A stretch of DNA of 45,440 nucleotides from the NCBI GenBank assembly GCA_021829645.1, contig JAKBPI010000020.1, positions 1-45,440 on the forward strand, in the 5' to 3' direction. A program made the translations under genes and the position numbers. A model generated the notes under the pieces. The model had not been told where the DNA came from. It saw nothing but the letters and a program-made list of their open reading frames with translations, and searched no databases. Source of the stretch: Actinomycetes bacterium. Lineage in GTDB: Bacteria > Actinomycetota > Acidimicrobiia > Acidimicrobiales > Bog-793. Shown here one piece after another: positions 1 to 7,361 of the stretch. How positions within the stretch are numbered: position 1 is the stretch's first letter; each line of letters opens with the position of its first letter.

Positions 1-688
1 GAACACGTTTCTAACGTAAGCCCTGTGTTTCACGGCAGACAATCAGACCTGACTACGCGGAGTAGATGAAAAGTATGCCAAACCGGAACTGTTCACGAAT
101 TTGGACACGCATATCGCTAATTCCTACACTGCCTTAGGCTTAATTCACTCTAACAAATAATCAACCTTTCCGGTGTCAGCTTTATTGTTATGACAATAGG
201 ACCAAGTCAAATACTTTTGCTTCAGCCTCCTTGTTTGTTGTAAATTTATTCGATTGATCGGCTCTTTCCACAAGAAAGTGTATAAAACTAATTTCGCGTT
301 ATGAATAGGTCACCGCAGAAGCACGATTGCCTATTTTTTAGACTTGCAGTACTTCCCCTTCATGGTTTTCGAAGTGGTGCGCTAAAAACATAAGTGATGA
401 AATACATCTGTTTTTATAACACTACGGGGATAAATGGCACACAGGTTATATAGGTCCGGAGGGCTCAGAGCTACTGTTTGGTGCAGCAGATGAGTGTCTG
501 GTTGTTCCGGGGAGCCTCAATACTCCAGAGTAGGCTGTAAGACAACTAATCAAATATTTAAGAAAATAATACTTATTAGTAGGTACGTTGAATAAAATTT
601 TGATGAATGAGGTGTCAGTCCAAGGATTCGCTTCGATGCAAGACAAATACAGCAAAATTGTAATTAAAGCCGGTAAAATCTGTACGTA
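1..688. other. Intergenic region without a convincing gene
   Basis: No reading frame here has a credible start, ribosome binding site and protein-like composition. Frame 1 is open from the window edge to a stop at 67-69 (22 codons), so the tail of a gene outside the window cannot be excluded. Small dyads are visible: TATTGT/ACAATA at 183-198, GCCTTAGGC at 131-139, and TACTC/GAGTA at 521-532. Around 456-518 two mutually exclusive helices can form, CCGGA(456-460) with TCCGG(506-510) and GGCTC(462-466) with GAGCC(512-516). This may be part of the leader of the next gene or a small RNA, but nothing matches a family I recognise. Confidence 0.5.
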
Positions 689-1846
689 ATGGAGAAGAAG
701 AGACTTCTTGTAGCTTGTATTCCTCAGATCGGGCTGTTGCGAAATATAAATGCTTTGACTACTGTCTTGGGAAAGCAAGTATCAGCGCGAATTCCTCCGC
801 ATGTGACGCTCATTCCGCCTCTGAACACAGATGCCACACAACTCCCGTCTTTGCGGCAGGCAATCAGGAACGCAGTGGAGAGCTTCTCGGAAGAAACTCT
901 TATCTTGGGTCCCGTGGGAAGCTTTTGGCCGAAAAATCCAGCTATTTTTCTGAAAGCTTTTTCTGACGACGATGAGCAAGGGAAAAGTAACGGCGTCAAT
1001 GATTTTTTATATAAAATTTGCGAAAGGTTATCCGGAGGAGAGTTTTCTCCGCCCGTCAGCAGAAGTTCGTATTCATTTATGCCACATGTAACAATTTCTT
1101 ATGCCAAAACACAAGAAGAAGTCGACAGGCTCACTAATTTTTTTAGCGGATATAAAATATCGGGAATCGTAAATTCGATAGCTCTTCTGGAACAAGACTT
1201 ATCTACACCGGATAAGTCTTGGAAAATAATAGACGAACCCTACTTTGGGAAAAGAGAAAAAGTAAATGTCCTGGGTATCTCGTATGATATTTGCTATGAA
1301 AAAGTATTGTCACCATACGATATGGTTGCTATAGGGCTTACAAACACTCAAAACACAGACGCCCCGACTCATCTTTTGCTACATGATATATCCTCAGTCA
1401 TTCCTGACGGCAGGCCGATCACCGAGTCAGAAGGTGAAGCGAGTCACTTTGTAATTGCCTTGAGAAATTTTGCAGGTGGTTATAGCGGCGGGATGCTTGG
1501 CGGCGCGATTGTGAATATTAGAGCTCGTGTTGCCTATGTTCGCTGGCTTTTCGTAAGTAGTGAGATAAGGGGGAGCGGCGTAGGTCTGCTGCTCATGAGA
1601 CAGGCAGAAAGGTTGGCGGCCGACTGCGCTTGCGATGCGGTAACCGCCATGGTGCCCGAGGCTTCCGCAGCCATCGGGTTTTTCGAAAAACTTGGATACC
1701 GCAGAGTGGGTTCCATTCAAGAAGACTATCTTCCCAGGGCGGTTGACGTAACGGAGGCATGGGGGGTCTCAGATAAAAAACTATGCTTTTTATCCAAATT
1801 TTTAGGTAACAGAAGAGCAGATCAAATTGGATTTGTAAATCTTTAG
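689..1846 (+). CDS. 2H phosphoesterase (2'-5' RNA ligase-like) fused to GNAT acetyltransferase
   Basis: A 385-residue fusion of two domains. The N-terminal half (about 1-185) has the two HxT motifs of the 2H phosphoesterase superfamily (2'-5' RNA ligase/cyclic phosphodiesterase), at H38-V-T40 and H133-V-T135, each preceded by a proline. The C-terminal part (about 225-345) looks like a GNAT fold: the acetyl-CoA pyrophosphate loop RGSGVG lies at about 294-299 and a typical 'A..GFFEKLGYRRVG' strand-helix follows. Known families suggest hydrolysis or ligation of 2',3'-type cyclic phosphates or 2'-5' bonds, and acyl transfer to an amine; the actual substrates are unknown. No strong Shine-Dalgarno precedes the ATG, and no other start fits better because the beta strand leading to the first HxT begins at residue 5. 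The next gene, a membrane Nudix protein, follows on the same strand after 93 bases, separated by a terminator-like hairpin. Confidence 0.75.
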   Translation: MEKKRLLVACIPQIGLLRNINALTTVLGKQVSARIPPHVTLIPPLNTDATQLPSLRQAIRNAVESFSEETLILGPVGSFWPKNPAIFLKAFSDDDEQGKSNGVNDFLYKICERLSGGEFSPPVSRSSYSFMPHVTISYAKTQEEVDRLTNFFSGYKISGIVNSIALLEQDLSTPDKSWKIIDEPYFGKREKVNVLGISYDICYEKVLSPYDMVAIGLTNTQNTDAPTHLLLHDISSVIPDGRPITESEGEASHFVIALRNFAGGYSGGMLGGAIVNIRARVAYVRWLFVSSEIRGSGVGLLLMRQAERLAADCACDAVTAMVPEASAAIGFFEKLGYRRVGSIQEDYLPRAVDVTEAWGVSDKKLCFLSKFLGNRRADQIGFVNL

Positions 1847-1897
1847 CCTGCACAAGAGTCAAGATTTTGCCAGAGAGTATTTTTGAGAAGTCTTGTC

Positions 1898-1939
1898 GAT
1901 TGCCATAATTTATCGTAGTAACTATGGCAGTCTTTTTAT
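1898..1939 (+). terminator. Intrinsic terminator-like hairpin abutting the Nudix start codon
   Basis: The arms are GAT-TGCCATA (1898-1907) and TATGGCA-GTC (1923-1932), a 10-pair stem with one G-U wobble and a 15-base loop. A T run follows at 1933-1937. It could end the 2H-GNAT transcript. Its last base is directly followed by the GTG of the next gene, so it could also act as an attenuator. Confidence 0.6.
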
Positions 1940-2851
1940 GTGACAAAGGAAAAAGCTGACTCATCTTTAGCAGGTAAATATTTTTGGATCTTCATGACGG
2001 TCACCGTGAGTCTGGAATTGGTAATAGGGTTAGCTGCCATCCTTTTAGTACCGGTTTCGCGTCCCACCTCCCTCCTGCCGGAGAAAGGTCAGGCTATTTA
2101 TTTGCTGCATGCCGTGCTGGGGTTTTTCTTGGCGCTGGGTGGGCTTCACGTTTTTTCCAAAGCCATTCTTTCCCACCACCGCTATAAGACTCTCACAGCC
2201 ATAGGACTACTCGGCATCTTTTTGGCTGGAATCGGCGGAGGATTGACGGCGGTAAAAGAACTGAGACTGTTGGGTATGGGGATCATGCTTGTCGGCACCC
2301 CGATAGCTTTTTTTGCTTACCTGACACCGCTTTTGGCCGACGATATACGCGCGAGGGATGCCGGAGGAAGCGAAGCAATTCCTGAACCGTCCGATACGAC
2401 CAAATGGCGCAATGTCGCCAGAGTAGTTTTAGTAGATCCATCGGCTGCCGTTTTGCTGCTTTCAGCGGTGGATCCCGAAGACACAGACCGGAAAGAGTTT
2501 TGGTATACCCCTGGCGGTGGGGCAAAAAGAGGAGAGGACATCAAAGAAGCTGCCCGCCGTGAAGTTTTTGAAGAAACCGGTTACCGGATGCCCCATATCG
2601 AGCATGATCCATTGTTGGAACGCAAGACCGCTTTCAGATTCGCAGGAAAAGATTTTTATCAGTTCGAAAAATACTTTTTTGTACGCACGGAGCGTTTTGA
2701 AGTGAATCCGCAGGAGCTTACTGCTTTGGAAAAGCGCTCAATGACCGGAGCCAGATGGTGGAGAATAGATGAACTCCTATCCTCGAATGCCACAGTATAC
2801 CCGATGGATCTCAGTAAACTGGTGGCAGACTGGCTGATAACACAGTTATGA
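1940..2851 (+). CDS. Membrane protein with C-terminal Nudix hydrolase domain
   Basis: A 303-residue protein with an N-terminal membrane module (about four hydrophobic segments between residues 13 and 132) and a cytoplasmic-type Nudix domain (about 155-300). The Nudix box is complete: a glycine at 193, E199, then REVFEETGY at 207-215, which gives the metal-binding glutamates needed to cleave a nucleoside diphosphate linked to another moiety. A WWRIDEL motif near the C-terminus is typical of Nudix domains. The substrate cannot be read from the sequence; nucleotide sugars, ADP-ribose-like compounds or oxidised nucleotides are all possible. The start is the GTG at 1940, which keeps a charged N-terminus ahead of the first membrane helix. 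No ribosome binding site is visible there because a terminator-like hairpin occupies the upstream bases. ATG at 1994 is an alternative start but would cut into the first helix. Confidence 0.75.
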   Translation: MTKEKADSSLAGKYFWIFMTVTVSLELVIGLAAILLVPVSRPTSLLPEKGQAIYLLHAVLGFFLALGGLHVFSKAILSHHRYKTLTAIGLLGIFLAGIGGGLTAVKELRLLGMGIMLVGTPIAFFAYLTPLLADDIRARDAGGSEAIPEPSDTTKWRNVARVVLVDPSAAVLLLSAVDPEDTDRKEFWYTPGGGAKRGEDIKEAARREVFEETGYRMPHIEHDPLLERKTAFRFAGKDFYQFEKYFFVRTERFEVNPQELTALEKRSMTGARWWRIDELLSSNATVYPMDLSKLVADWLITQL

Positions 2852-2908
2852 TATTTTTTGACCATACTTTTCATGAATGCTGCTTTAGAATGATAAAGTA
2901 AAGGCAGC

Positions 2909-2992
2909 ACATCCCGAGGCACCGCTTACGGCTACCCGCAGCAAAGATGTCAGGGAAAGAATTTCTTGCCGGTATGTTTAGCGATACCGGAA
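2909..2992 (+). promoter_or_regulatory. Structured 5' leader of the FKBP gene
   Basis: Two stem-loops precede the ribosome binding site (AAGGAG, 3006-3011). The first is closed by ACATC(2909-2913)/GATGT(2946-2950) and contains CCG-CTTA-CGG (2922-2931). The second has CCGGTAT(2969-2975)/ATACCGG(2984-2990) around an 8-base loop. No known riboswitch consensus was recognised. Confidence 0.4.
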
Positions 2993-3018
2993 TCAATACA
3001 ATATCAAGGAGAAATATT

Positions 3019-4038
3019 ATGAAGCGAACCATGTTGAGTGCCAAGTCCGGTGGGTACAAGCTAGCATTAGCATTGGTCATGGTGGTCGCCATTCTTTTTG
3101 CCGGGGAACAGGCATTCGCATCGACGCATGCTGCAAGCAAAAAGACTGTACATACCGCTTCTAAAAACACACACTCCAATTCCTCTCATTCTAAATCAGA
3201 GCCGGTATTTCATTTCCCTAACCTGCCTACGATAAAAGGCGGCTTTGGACAAGCTCCCTCAATCGCATTTCCCAAAAACGCTGCTCCCGCTAACCTCATC
3301 TCCAAAGTTTTGATTCAAGGCTCAGGACCCAAGGTTACCAAAGGGAGTCTTTTAGTGGCCAACTACATTGGACAAATTTGGCAGGGTAAAGTCTTTGACA
3401 GTTCTTTTGCCCGCCACGTACCCTCTGCCTTCCCCATAGGTATAGGTCAGGTTATTCCGGGATGGGATAAGACTTTGGTAGGCCTAAAGACAGGTACGCG
3501 AATAATGCTCGTTATCCCCCCCAAGGATGGATACGGTCCCAAGGGTCAGCCTTCAGCCGGTATTACCGGTAAAGACACACTGGTATTCGTCGTTGATGTC
3601 ATAGCCTTCTATGCCAATGGAATACACGCCTCTTCCGGCGCCAAGTCCGTGGCAAGCACTGTTAATGGTGTCAAAATATCCGGTCCCGTGACCAAATCTC
3701 CGAGTATTCAGTTCCTTAAAGGTAACAAATCACCCAGTAAATTGAGTATCACTGTTATTGACAGAGGAAACGGTCCGAAGGTCAAATCAGGATTGATAAT
3801 CATGGAATATGTAGCCGCTCCTTGGAATACGACTCAGCGTCAATCCAGTTGGACAAAAGGTCAGCTTCCTCTAGATGCAACAGTGGGAATCCCAGGTCAA
3901 ACTAACGAATTTGGTCCACTGTTAGGAATGCCACTCGGCTCACGAGTGCTGTTACAGGTACCCAAGATCAAGACCTCTCCGGCATTTGCTGTGATTTTAG
4001 ACTTAGTGGCCCAGCCAAAAGGTGCCTACTACAGCTAA
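3019..4038 (+). CDS. Secreted FKBP-type peptidyl-prolyl isomerase, two FKBP-like domains
   Basis: A 339-residue exported protein. A Sec-type signal peptide occupies about residues 1-34 (KR-rich start, hydrophobic core, AFA cleavage site, no lipobox cysteine), followed by a Ser/Thr/His/Lys-rich linker. The first FKBP domain (about 93-198) is well preserved, with the V-x-YIGQ strand, VFDSS, VIPGWDKTLVGLKTG and a YGP loop. It should catalyse cis-trans isomerisation of prolyl bonds in exported proteins. A second region (about 228-338) keeps the FKBP outline (GNGPKVKSG..., GPLLGMPLGSR...) but lacks the FDSS and VIPGW residues, so it is probably a non-catalytic chaperone or binding domain. The start is the ATG at 3019, set by AAGGAG seven bases upstream and by the signal peptide; an earlier in-frame ATG at 2947 would bury it. 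The gene is preceded by a structured leader and converges on the hydrolase gene. Confidence 0.88.
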   Translation: MKRTMLSAKSGGYKLALALVMVVAILFAGEQAFASTHAASKKTVHTASKNTHSNSSHSKSEPVFHFPNLPTIKGGFGQAPSIAFPKNAAPANLISKVLIQGSGPKVTKGSLLVANYIGQIWQGKVFDSSFARHVPSAFPIGIGQVIPGWDKTLVGLKTGTRIMLVIPPKDGYGPKGQPSAGITGKDTLVFVVDVIAFYANGIHASSGAKSVASTVNGVKISGPVTKSPSIQFLKGNKSPSKLSITVIDRGNGPKVKSGLIIMEYVAAPWNTTQRQSSWTKGQLPLDATVGIPGQTNEFGPLLGMPLGSRVLLQVPKIKTSPAFAVILDLVAQPKGAYYS

Positions 4039-4092
4039 TCGTTGACGGCCGTTTGCTTGGCAAGACATATCTCAATGTTTACGACGGGCAGT

Positions 4093-4668
4093 CTATGAAC
4101 AGTCCTTATTTAAAGAAGTAATAAAAGAGGTTACTTCAGCGGCTGCCTGATCATGCAAGCCAGCCAAGCCATGGTTGCCTTTTTCGAGGAGGACAATTTT
4201 TGGCGGTGTCTTGATTAGTCGGGTTGCTTGTAATAACTCCTCCGGAGTGCCGAAAGCATCTCTGGTTCCCGAAACGAATAGGCAGGGGACGGGAATGCGG
4301 GGAAAATGCTCAACGCGTTGTTTCTCCGGTTTACCGGGTGGGTGTAGGGGATAGCTAATCAGGACAAGAGCAGCAGCGTTTAGGCCTTGGGCTACGGCCA
4401 TGGAAGCCATCCGTCCTCCCATAGAGCGTCCTCCCACGGCTATTTGGTCTGTCGACACCCCCAGTTTTTCGGCCAATCGATGTGTTTCTTGTACGACTGT
4501 TTCTATTAATATTTCGGCTTTATCCGGTACTCGCTTTTTTGCTTTGATATAAGGAAAGTCAATTCGCTCTGCGACAACGTCTCTCAAGGCCCTTTCTATG
4601 GCCAGCAACCCTTCGTGTGTGCTGTTGGCACTTGCCCCCGGAGCCAGGACCATACCGACTATTCGCAC
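4093..4668 (-). CDS. Alpha/beta hydrolase (dienelactone hydrolase/KANL3-Tex30-like)
   Basis: A 191-residue single-domain alpha/beta hydrolase. The nucleophile elbow GRSMGG places serine at residue 82. The acid is D137 in SGTRDAFG and the histidine is H166 in KGNHGL, a complete Ser-Asp-His triad in the usual order. The early 'LAPGAS..H' segment and short length match the small KANL3/Tex30 group, whose bacterial substrates are unknown. The start is GTG at 4668: AAGGAGG lies five bases before it, whereas the in-frame ATG at 4689 lies upstream of that site and would make it coding. The gene is divergent from the cis-prenyltransferase gene (73 bases between starts) and convergent with the FKBP gene. 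Confidence 0.8.
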   Translation of the reverse strand: MRIVGMVLAPGASANSTHEGLLAIERALRDVVAERIDFPYIKAKKRVPDKAEILIETVVQETHRLAEKLGVSTDQIAVGGRSMGGRMASMAVAQGLNAAALVLISYPLHPPGKPEKQRVEHFPRIPVPCLFVSGTRDAFGTPEELLQATRLIKTPPKIVLLEKGNHGLAGLHDQAAAEVTSFITSLNKDCS

Positions 4669-4741
4669 TCTATCCTCCTTGCACTGCATGGCAATAATAC
4701 AAAAGTAAGGTTATTATATACATAAGGCATCGGAGATCATC

Positions 4742-5521
4742 ATGGGATTACGTACTCCATTTTATAAGTTATATGAATCGCGTATCATACGACACATCGA
4801 CCAAGACAGATTGCCTGTTCACATAGGAGTGATTCTCGACGGACACCGTCGTTTTGCCAAAGCTGAAGGATTTGACGATTACCGGAAAAGTTATATGGCC
4901 GGAATGCAAAAATTGGAGGAGCTACTATCCTGGGCATACCAAACCAAGATCCCGGCCGTGACGGTATGGGTGCTTTCCACGGATAACTTGAATAGACCCG
5001 CCAGTGAACTCAATCCATATTTTGAGGTTTTGGAAGAGTTTTTTTCGACTCTGCCAGAGTTGGGGAGGTCTCTTGATTTCTCTCTTGATGTCACAGGGAG
5101 CATGGACATGTTGCCCGACGGGCTGAGGGCAAGCGCAAAAACAGCCATGGCTGCGTTGGCAAACGTTGACAGCGCTAAATGGCATGTCAATATAGCCCTC
5201 TGCTACGGAGGGCGTCAAGAAATTTTAGACGCGTGTAAATCTCTGGTTGAGGATCTGGCATTGAGCGGCGTCCCAGCAGAAGAAATTAGCGGACATATTG
5301 ACGAAGAGTCTTTCAGAGAGCATCTTTACTCCTCCTCTCTTCCTGATCTGGATTTGGTAATAAGAACCAGCGGTGAAGCCAGACTGTCCGGGTTTTTGCT
5401 TTGGCAGTCTGTCTATGCGGAGTGTGTTTTTGTGGACCCCTATTGGCCGGCTTTTAGACGTGTTGACTTTTTACGAGCTTTGCGGGATTTCGCCAAACGC
5501 GAAAGGCGTTTTGGCAGGTAG
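4742..5521 (+). CDS. uppS: Cis-prenyltransferase (undecaprenyl/polyprenyl diphosphate synthase family)
   Basis: A 259-residue member of the Z-isoprenyl diphosphate synthase family, which condenses isopentenyl diphosphate onto an allylic primer to make the lipid carrier for cell-wall glycans. The metal-binding Asp (D33 in ILDGHRR), the LSTDNLNRP segment, the NIALCYGGRQEI motif and the diphosphate-binding RTSGEARLSGFLLWQ motif are all present, and the C-terminus ends with the usual RERRFG. The normally conserved Asn of the DGN motif is His here (codon at 4844-4846) and the following aromatic is Phe. That Asn supports catalysis in studied enzymes, so chain length or activity may differ; a short-chain Z-FPP-type enzyme is possible. 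GGAG at 4732-4735 supports the ATG. Confidence 0.9.
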   Translation: MGLRTPFYKLYESRIIRHIDQDRLPVHIGVILDGHRRFAKAEGFDDYRKSYMAGMQKLEELLSWAYQTKIPAVTVWVLSTDNLNRPASELNPYFEVLEEFFSTLPELGRSLDFSLDVTGSMDMLPDGLRASAKTAMAALANVDSAKWHVNIALCYGGRQEILDACKSLVEDLALSGVPAEEISGHIDEESFREHLYSSSLPDLDLVIRTSGEARLSGFLLWQSVYAECVFVDPYWPAFRRVDFLRALRDFAKRERRFGR

Positions 5522-5619
5522 TGTGCGACCGTCAGAACGTTATTCATTGAAAGAGCTTTGTCTTGGTTGTGGCTTATCTATAACGCAGTCTGTAAGCCTC
5601 TATGATAAGGTCGTTATTG

Positions 5620-6639
5620 ATGGGTGAAAATTCAATTTCTCTGACTACTTTTAATCTCCATGCGGGTATCGACGGCTGGGGAAGAGATTTTGGACTCATT
5701 AAAACCATGCAAAGTATAGATTCGGATTTGTCAGTTTTCCAAGAGGTTTTGATCACCAAGGATAACTACCGCGACCTCACTGCTTTTGCCGCAAAAGAAA
5801 AAAAAGAGATGCTGGTAGTGCCGCTAGCGGACGCAATAATAAATCCGCTTACCTCATTATCTAAAGATATGGGCGGTGCTAAGTCATGGGGGCCGGGAGG
5901 TCGACCGGGACGACCGGGTAATATAAGGTCGTTGTATCTGGTGAAAAGCAATGCGCATCCTGAACCATTGTCCGATTTCTACACCAGTGACCATTATGAT
6001 AAGTCCAGAATCAAAGATTTGTTTGTAATGCCAGCCAAAAAAGATCTGACACCGACCAATGTCGGTATTTGGTGTCTGGTCTTGGCAAGCAGGTTACCTT
6101 TGAAAAACTACGCCCTTTATCGCTTGGCCGATTTGAGGTCGGATAAGGCACAGCGTTGTGCCCTCAGCGTGACTTTGAATACAGGAAGCGGTGACCTGGA
6201 AATCACCGCTGCTCACCTCGGGCATCTGACTCACGGCTCACTTTTACAAATGCGGCAGTTGGCCGGCATATGCGGCCAGGGAGGCCTACCTTCCGCCATA
6301 CTCGGGGATTTCAATTGTTGGGGTCCGCCCCTTGTGACAGCCCTCAATTTTTTGCAACCCCAGGAAGCCACATTGCTTCGTTCCGGTCCCCTGCCGAGAG
6401 AACATAAATTACATATCATCCCCAATACTTCTTCGACCGGCACTGCGGCTTTTGACAAGACGCAGCAAGTAAAAGTTCGTTGGCACAGAGCTGTCAAACG
6501 GAAAACCTGGCCGGCGTGGCGACCGCATAGCCAAGTCGACCATATTTTGGTAAATGACTTATTTCATGCCGGACAAACAAAGACCGACGTTAACTTGGGG
6601 TCGGATCATCTGCCGTTGTCCGCAGAGTTGACGTATTGA
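5620..6639 (+). CDS. Endonuclease/exonuclease/phosphatase (EEP) family protein
   Basis: A 339-residue member of the EEP superfamily (DNase I/ExoIII/sphingomyelinase-like phosphodiesterases). The family landmarks appear in order: an N-terminal TFNLHAG strand (Asn metal ligand), the FQE glutamate, an AAHLGH histidine, GDFN (catalytic Asp and Asn) and the C-terminal GSDHLPL (Asp-His pair). No signal peptide is seen. Substrate is uncertain; nucleic acids, phosphoinositide-like lipids or other phosphodiesters are all within the family's range. A Gly/Pro/Arg-rich stretch (GPGGRPGRPG) interrupts the middle of the domain and is probably a surface loop. AAGG at 5606-5609 favours the ATG at 5620 over the one at 5602. 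The gene follows uppS by about 100 bases and ends five bases from the convergent MarR gene. Confidence 0.75.
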   Translation: MGENSISLTTFNLHAGIDGWGRDFGLIKTMQSIDSDLSVFQEVLITKDNYRDLTAFAAKEKKEMLVVPLADAIINPLTSLSKDMGGAKSWGPGGRPGRPGNIRSLYLVKSNAHPEPLSDFYTSDHYDKSRIKDLFVMPAKKDLTPTNVGIWCLVLASRLPLKNYALYRLADLRSDKAQRCALSVTLNTGSGDLEITAAHLGHLTHGSLLQMRQLAGICGQGGLPSAILGDFNCWGPPLVTALNFLQPQEATLLRSGPLPREHKLHIIPNTSSTGTAAFDKTQQVKVRWHRAVKRKTWPAWRPHSQVDHILVNDLFHAGQTKTDVNLGSDHLPLSAELTY

Positions 6640-6644
6640 TTTAT

Positions 6645-7136
6645 TTACATTTCCACTAAGCTTTCCAAAGCCCTCAGGGCTTTGGTGATGTCAGAGATGT
6701 CTGTTGCGGTGAGCGAAGACAGGGCTTTTGCCAGCCAAGCTTCTTTTTCGCGTCTATCTTTGTTGAGGATATCTTGTCCGTTGGGCGTGATCTCTATCAG
6801 GAATTGCCGGCCGTCGCTTTCGTGGTGCGTTTTTTGTGCCAGGTCATTTTCTAAGAGGGAAGCGACAATTTTTGTCATAGACGGCGGTTTTACCCTTTCA
6901 ATTTTAGAAAGTGCGGTTGGCGATATGGGACCTAATCTTTCCAGCGAAAATAGGGCGGAGATCTGGCTGAGGCTCAATTCACTGTGTTGGCGTTCCGATC
7001 TCAATCTCCTAGACAACCTACCGATAATAATGCGCAAGTCGGCGGCTATGTTTTGCAGATCTTCACCATACGCTGTTCCGCTGCTGCCGGGGCGGAGGAA
7101 ATCTTGGGTCTTGGAATAGTAAATATCGTTTGCCAC
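6645..7136 (-). CDS. MarR-family transcriptional regulator
   Basis: A 163-residue winged-helix regulator. The core runs from about residue 30 to 150: LRIIIGRLSRRLR, the SLSQISALFSLERLGPISPTALSKIERV helix-turn-helix, the recognition helix with SMTKIVASLLENDLA, and the wing 'K..HHESDGRQFLIEITPNG'. This layout is typical of MarR dimers that bind palindromic operators and respond to small phenolic ligands or oxidants. The target is not evident: upstream lies the divergent glmU gene (about 225 bases away), which could share the control region. The GTG start is weakly supported because no clear ribosome binding site is visible, and the first 20-25 residues are not conserved in type. Confidence 0.82.
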   Translation of the reverse strand: MANDIYYSKTQDFLRPGSSGTAYGEDLQNIAADLRIIIGRLSRRLRSERQHSELSLSQISALFSLERLGPISPTALSKIERVKPPSMTKIVASLLENDLAQKTHHESDGRQFLIEITPNGQDILNKDRREKEAWLAKALSSLTATDISDITKALRALESLVEM

Positions 7137-7315
7137 ATATGTAGATTACCCGATCTAACCCATGGGGGCAAATATCCTTGCGAAAGACACCAAAGACCGC
7201 CGTATTGCAAAAAACTTTATATCGCCAAATGTAGCGGTTATACCGGATGAGAAGTAAGTTTTCCGGCTGTTTGGTCGGATTGTAGAATACCTCATGGAAG
7301 AGTTATATGATGGTA

Positions 7316-7344
7316 TGACAAGAGGCACAGGGTTGCCTGTGTCA
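7316..7344 (+). promoter_or_regulatory. Leader stem-loop of glmU
   Basis: Outer arms TGACA(7316-7320)/TGTCA(7340-7344) and inner arms AGGCA(7323-7327)/TGCCT(7334-7338) form a 10-pair stem with a small internal loop and the apical loop CAGGGT. It ends 17 bases before the glmU ATG and 9 bases before its GGAG. It could be an RNA control element or a DNA operator (the divergent MarR gene is one candidate regulator). Confidence 0.45.
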
Positions 7345-7361
7345 AGTCAGACCGGAGACTG

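Noticed and set aside
453-535. Bacterial SRP RNA
   Set aside because: Some words resemble the 4.5S RNA arm, but the GGAA tetraloop with the adjacent AGCAGC asymmetric loop is missing.
446-778. 110-codon minus-strand frame at the left end
   Set aside because: It overlaps the start of the clearly coding 2H-GNAT gene, has low-complexity Ser/Leu/Tyr composition and no ribosome binding site or family resemblance.
6682-7119. 145-codon plus-strand frame opposite the MarR gene
   Set aside because: It is antisense to a full winged-helix domain and shows no domain or ribosome binding site.
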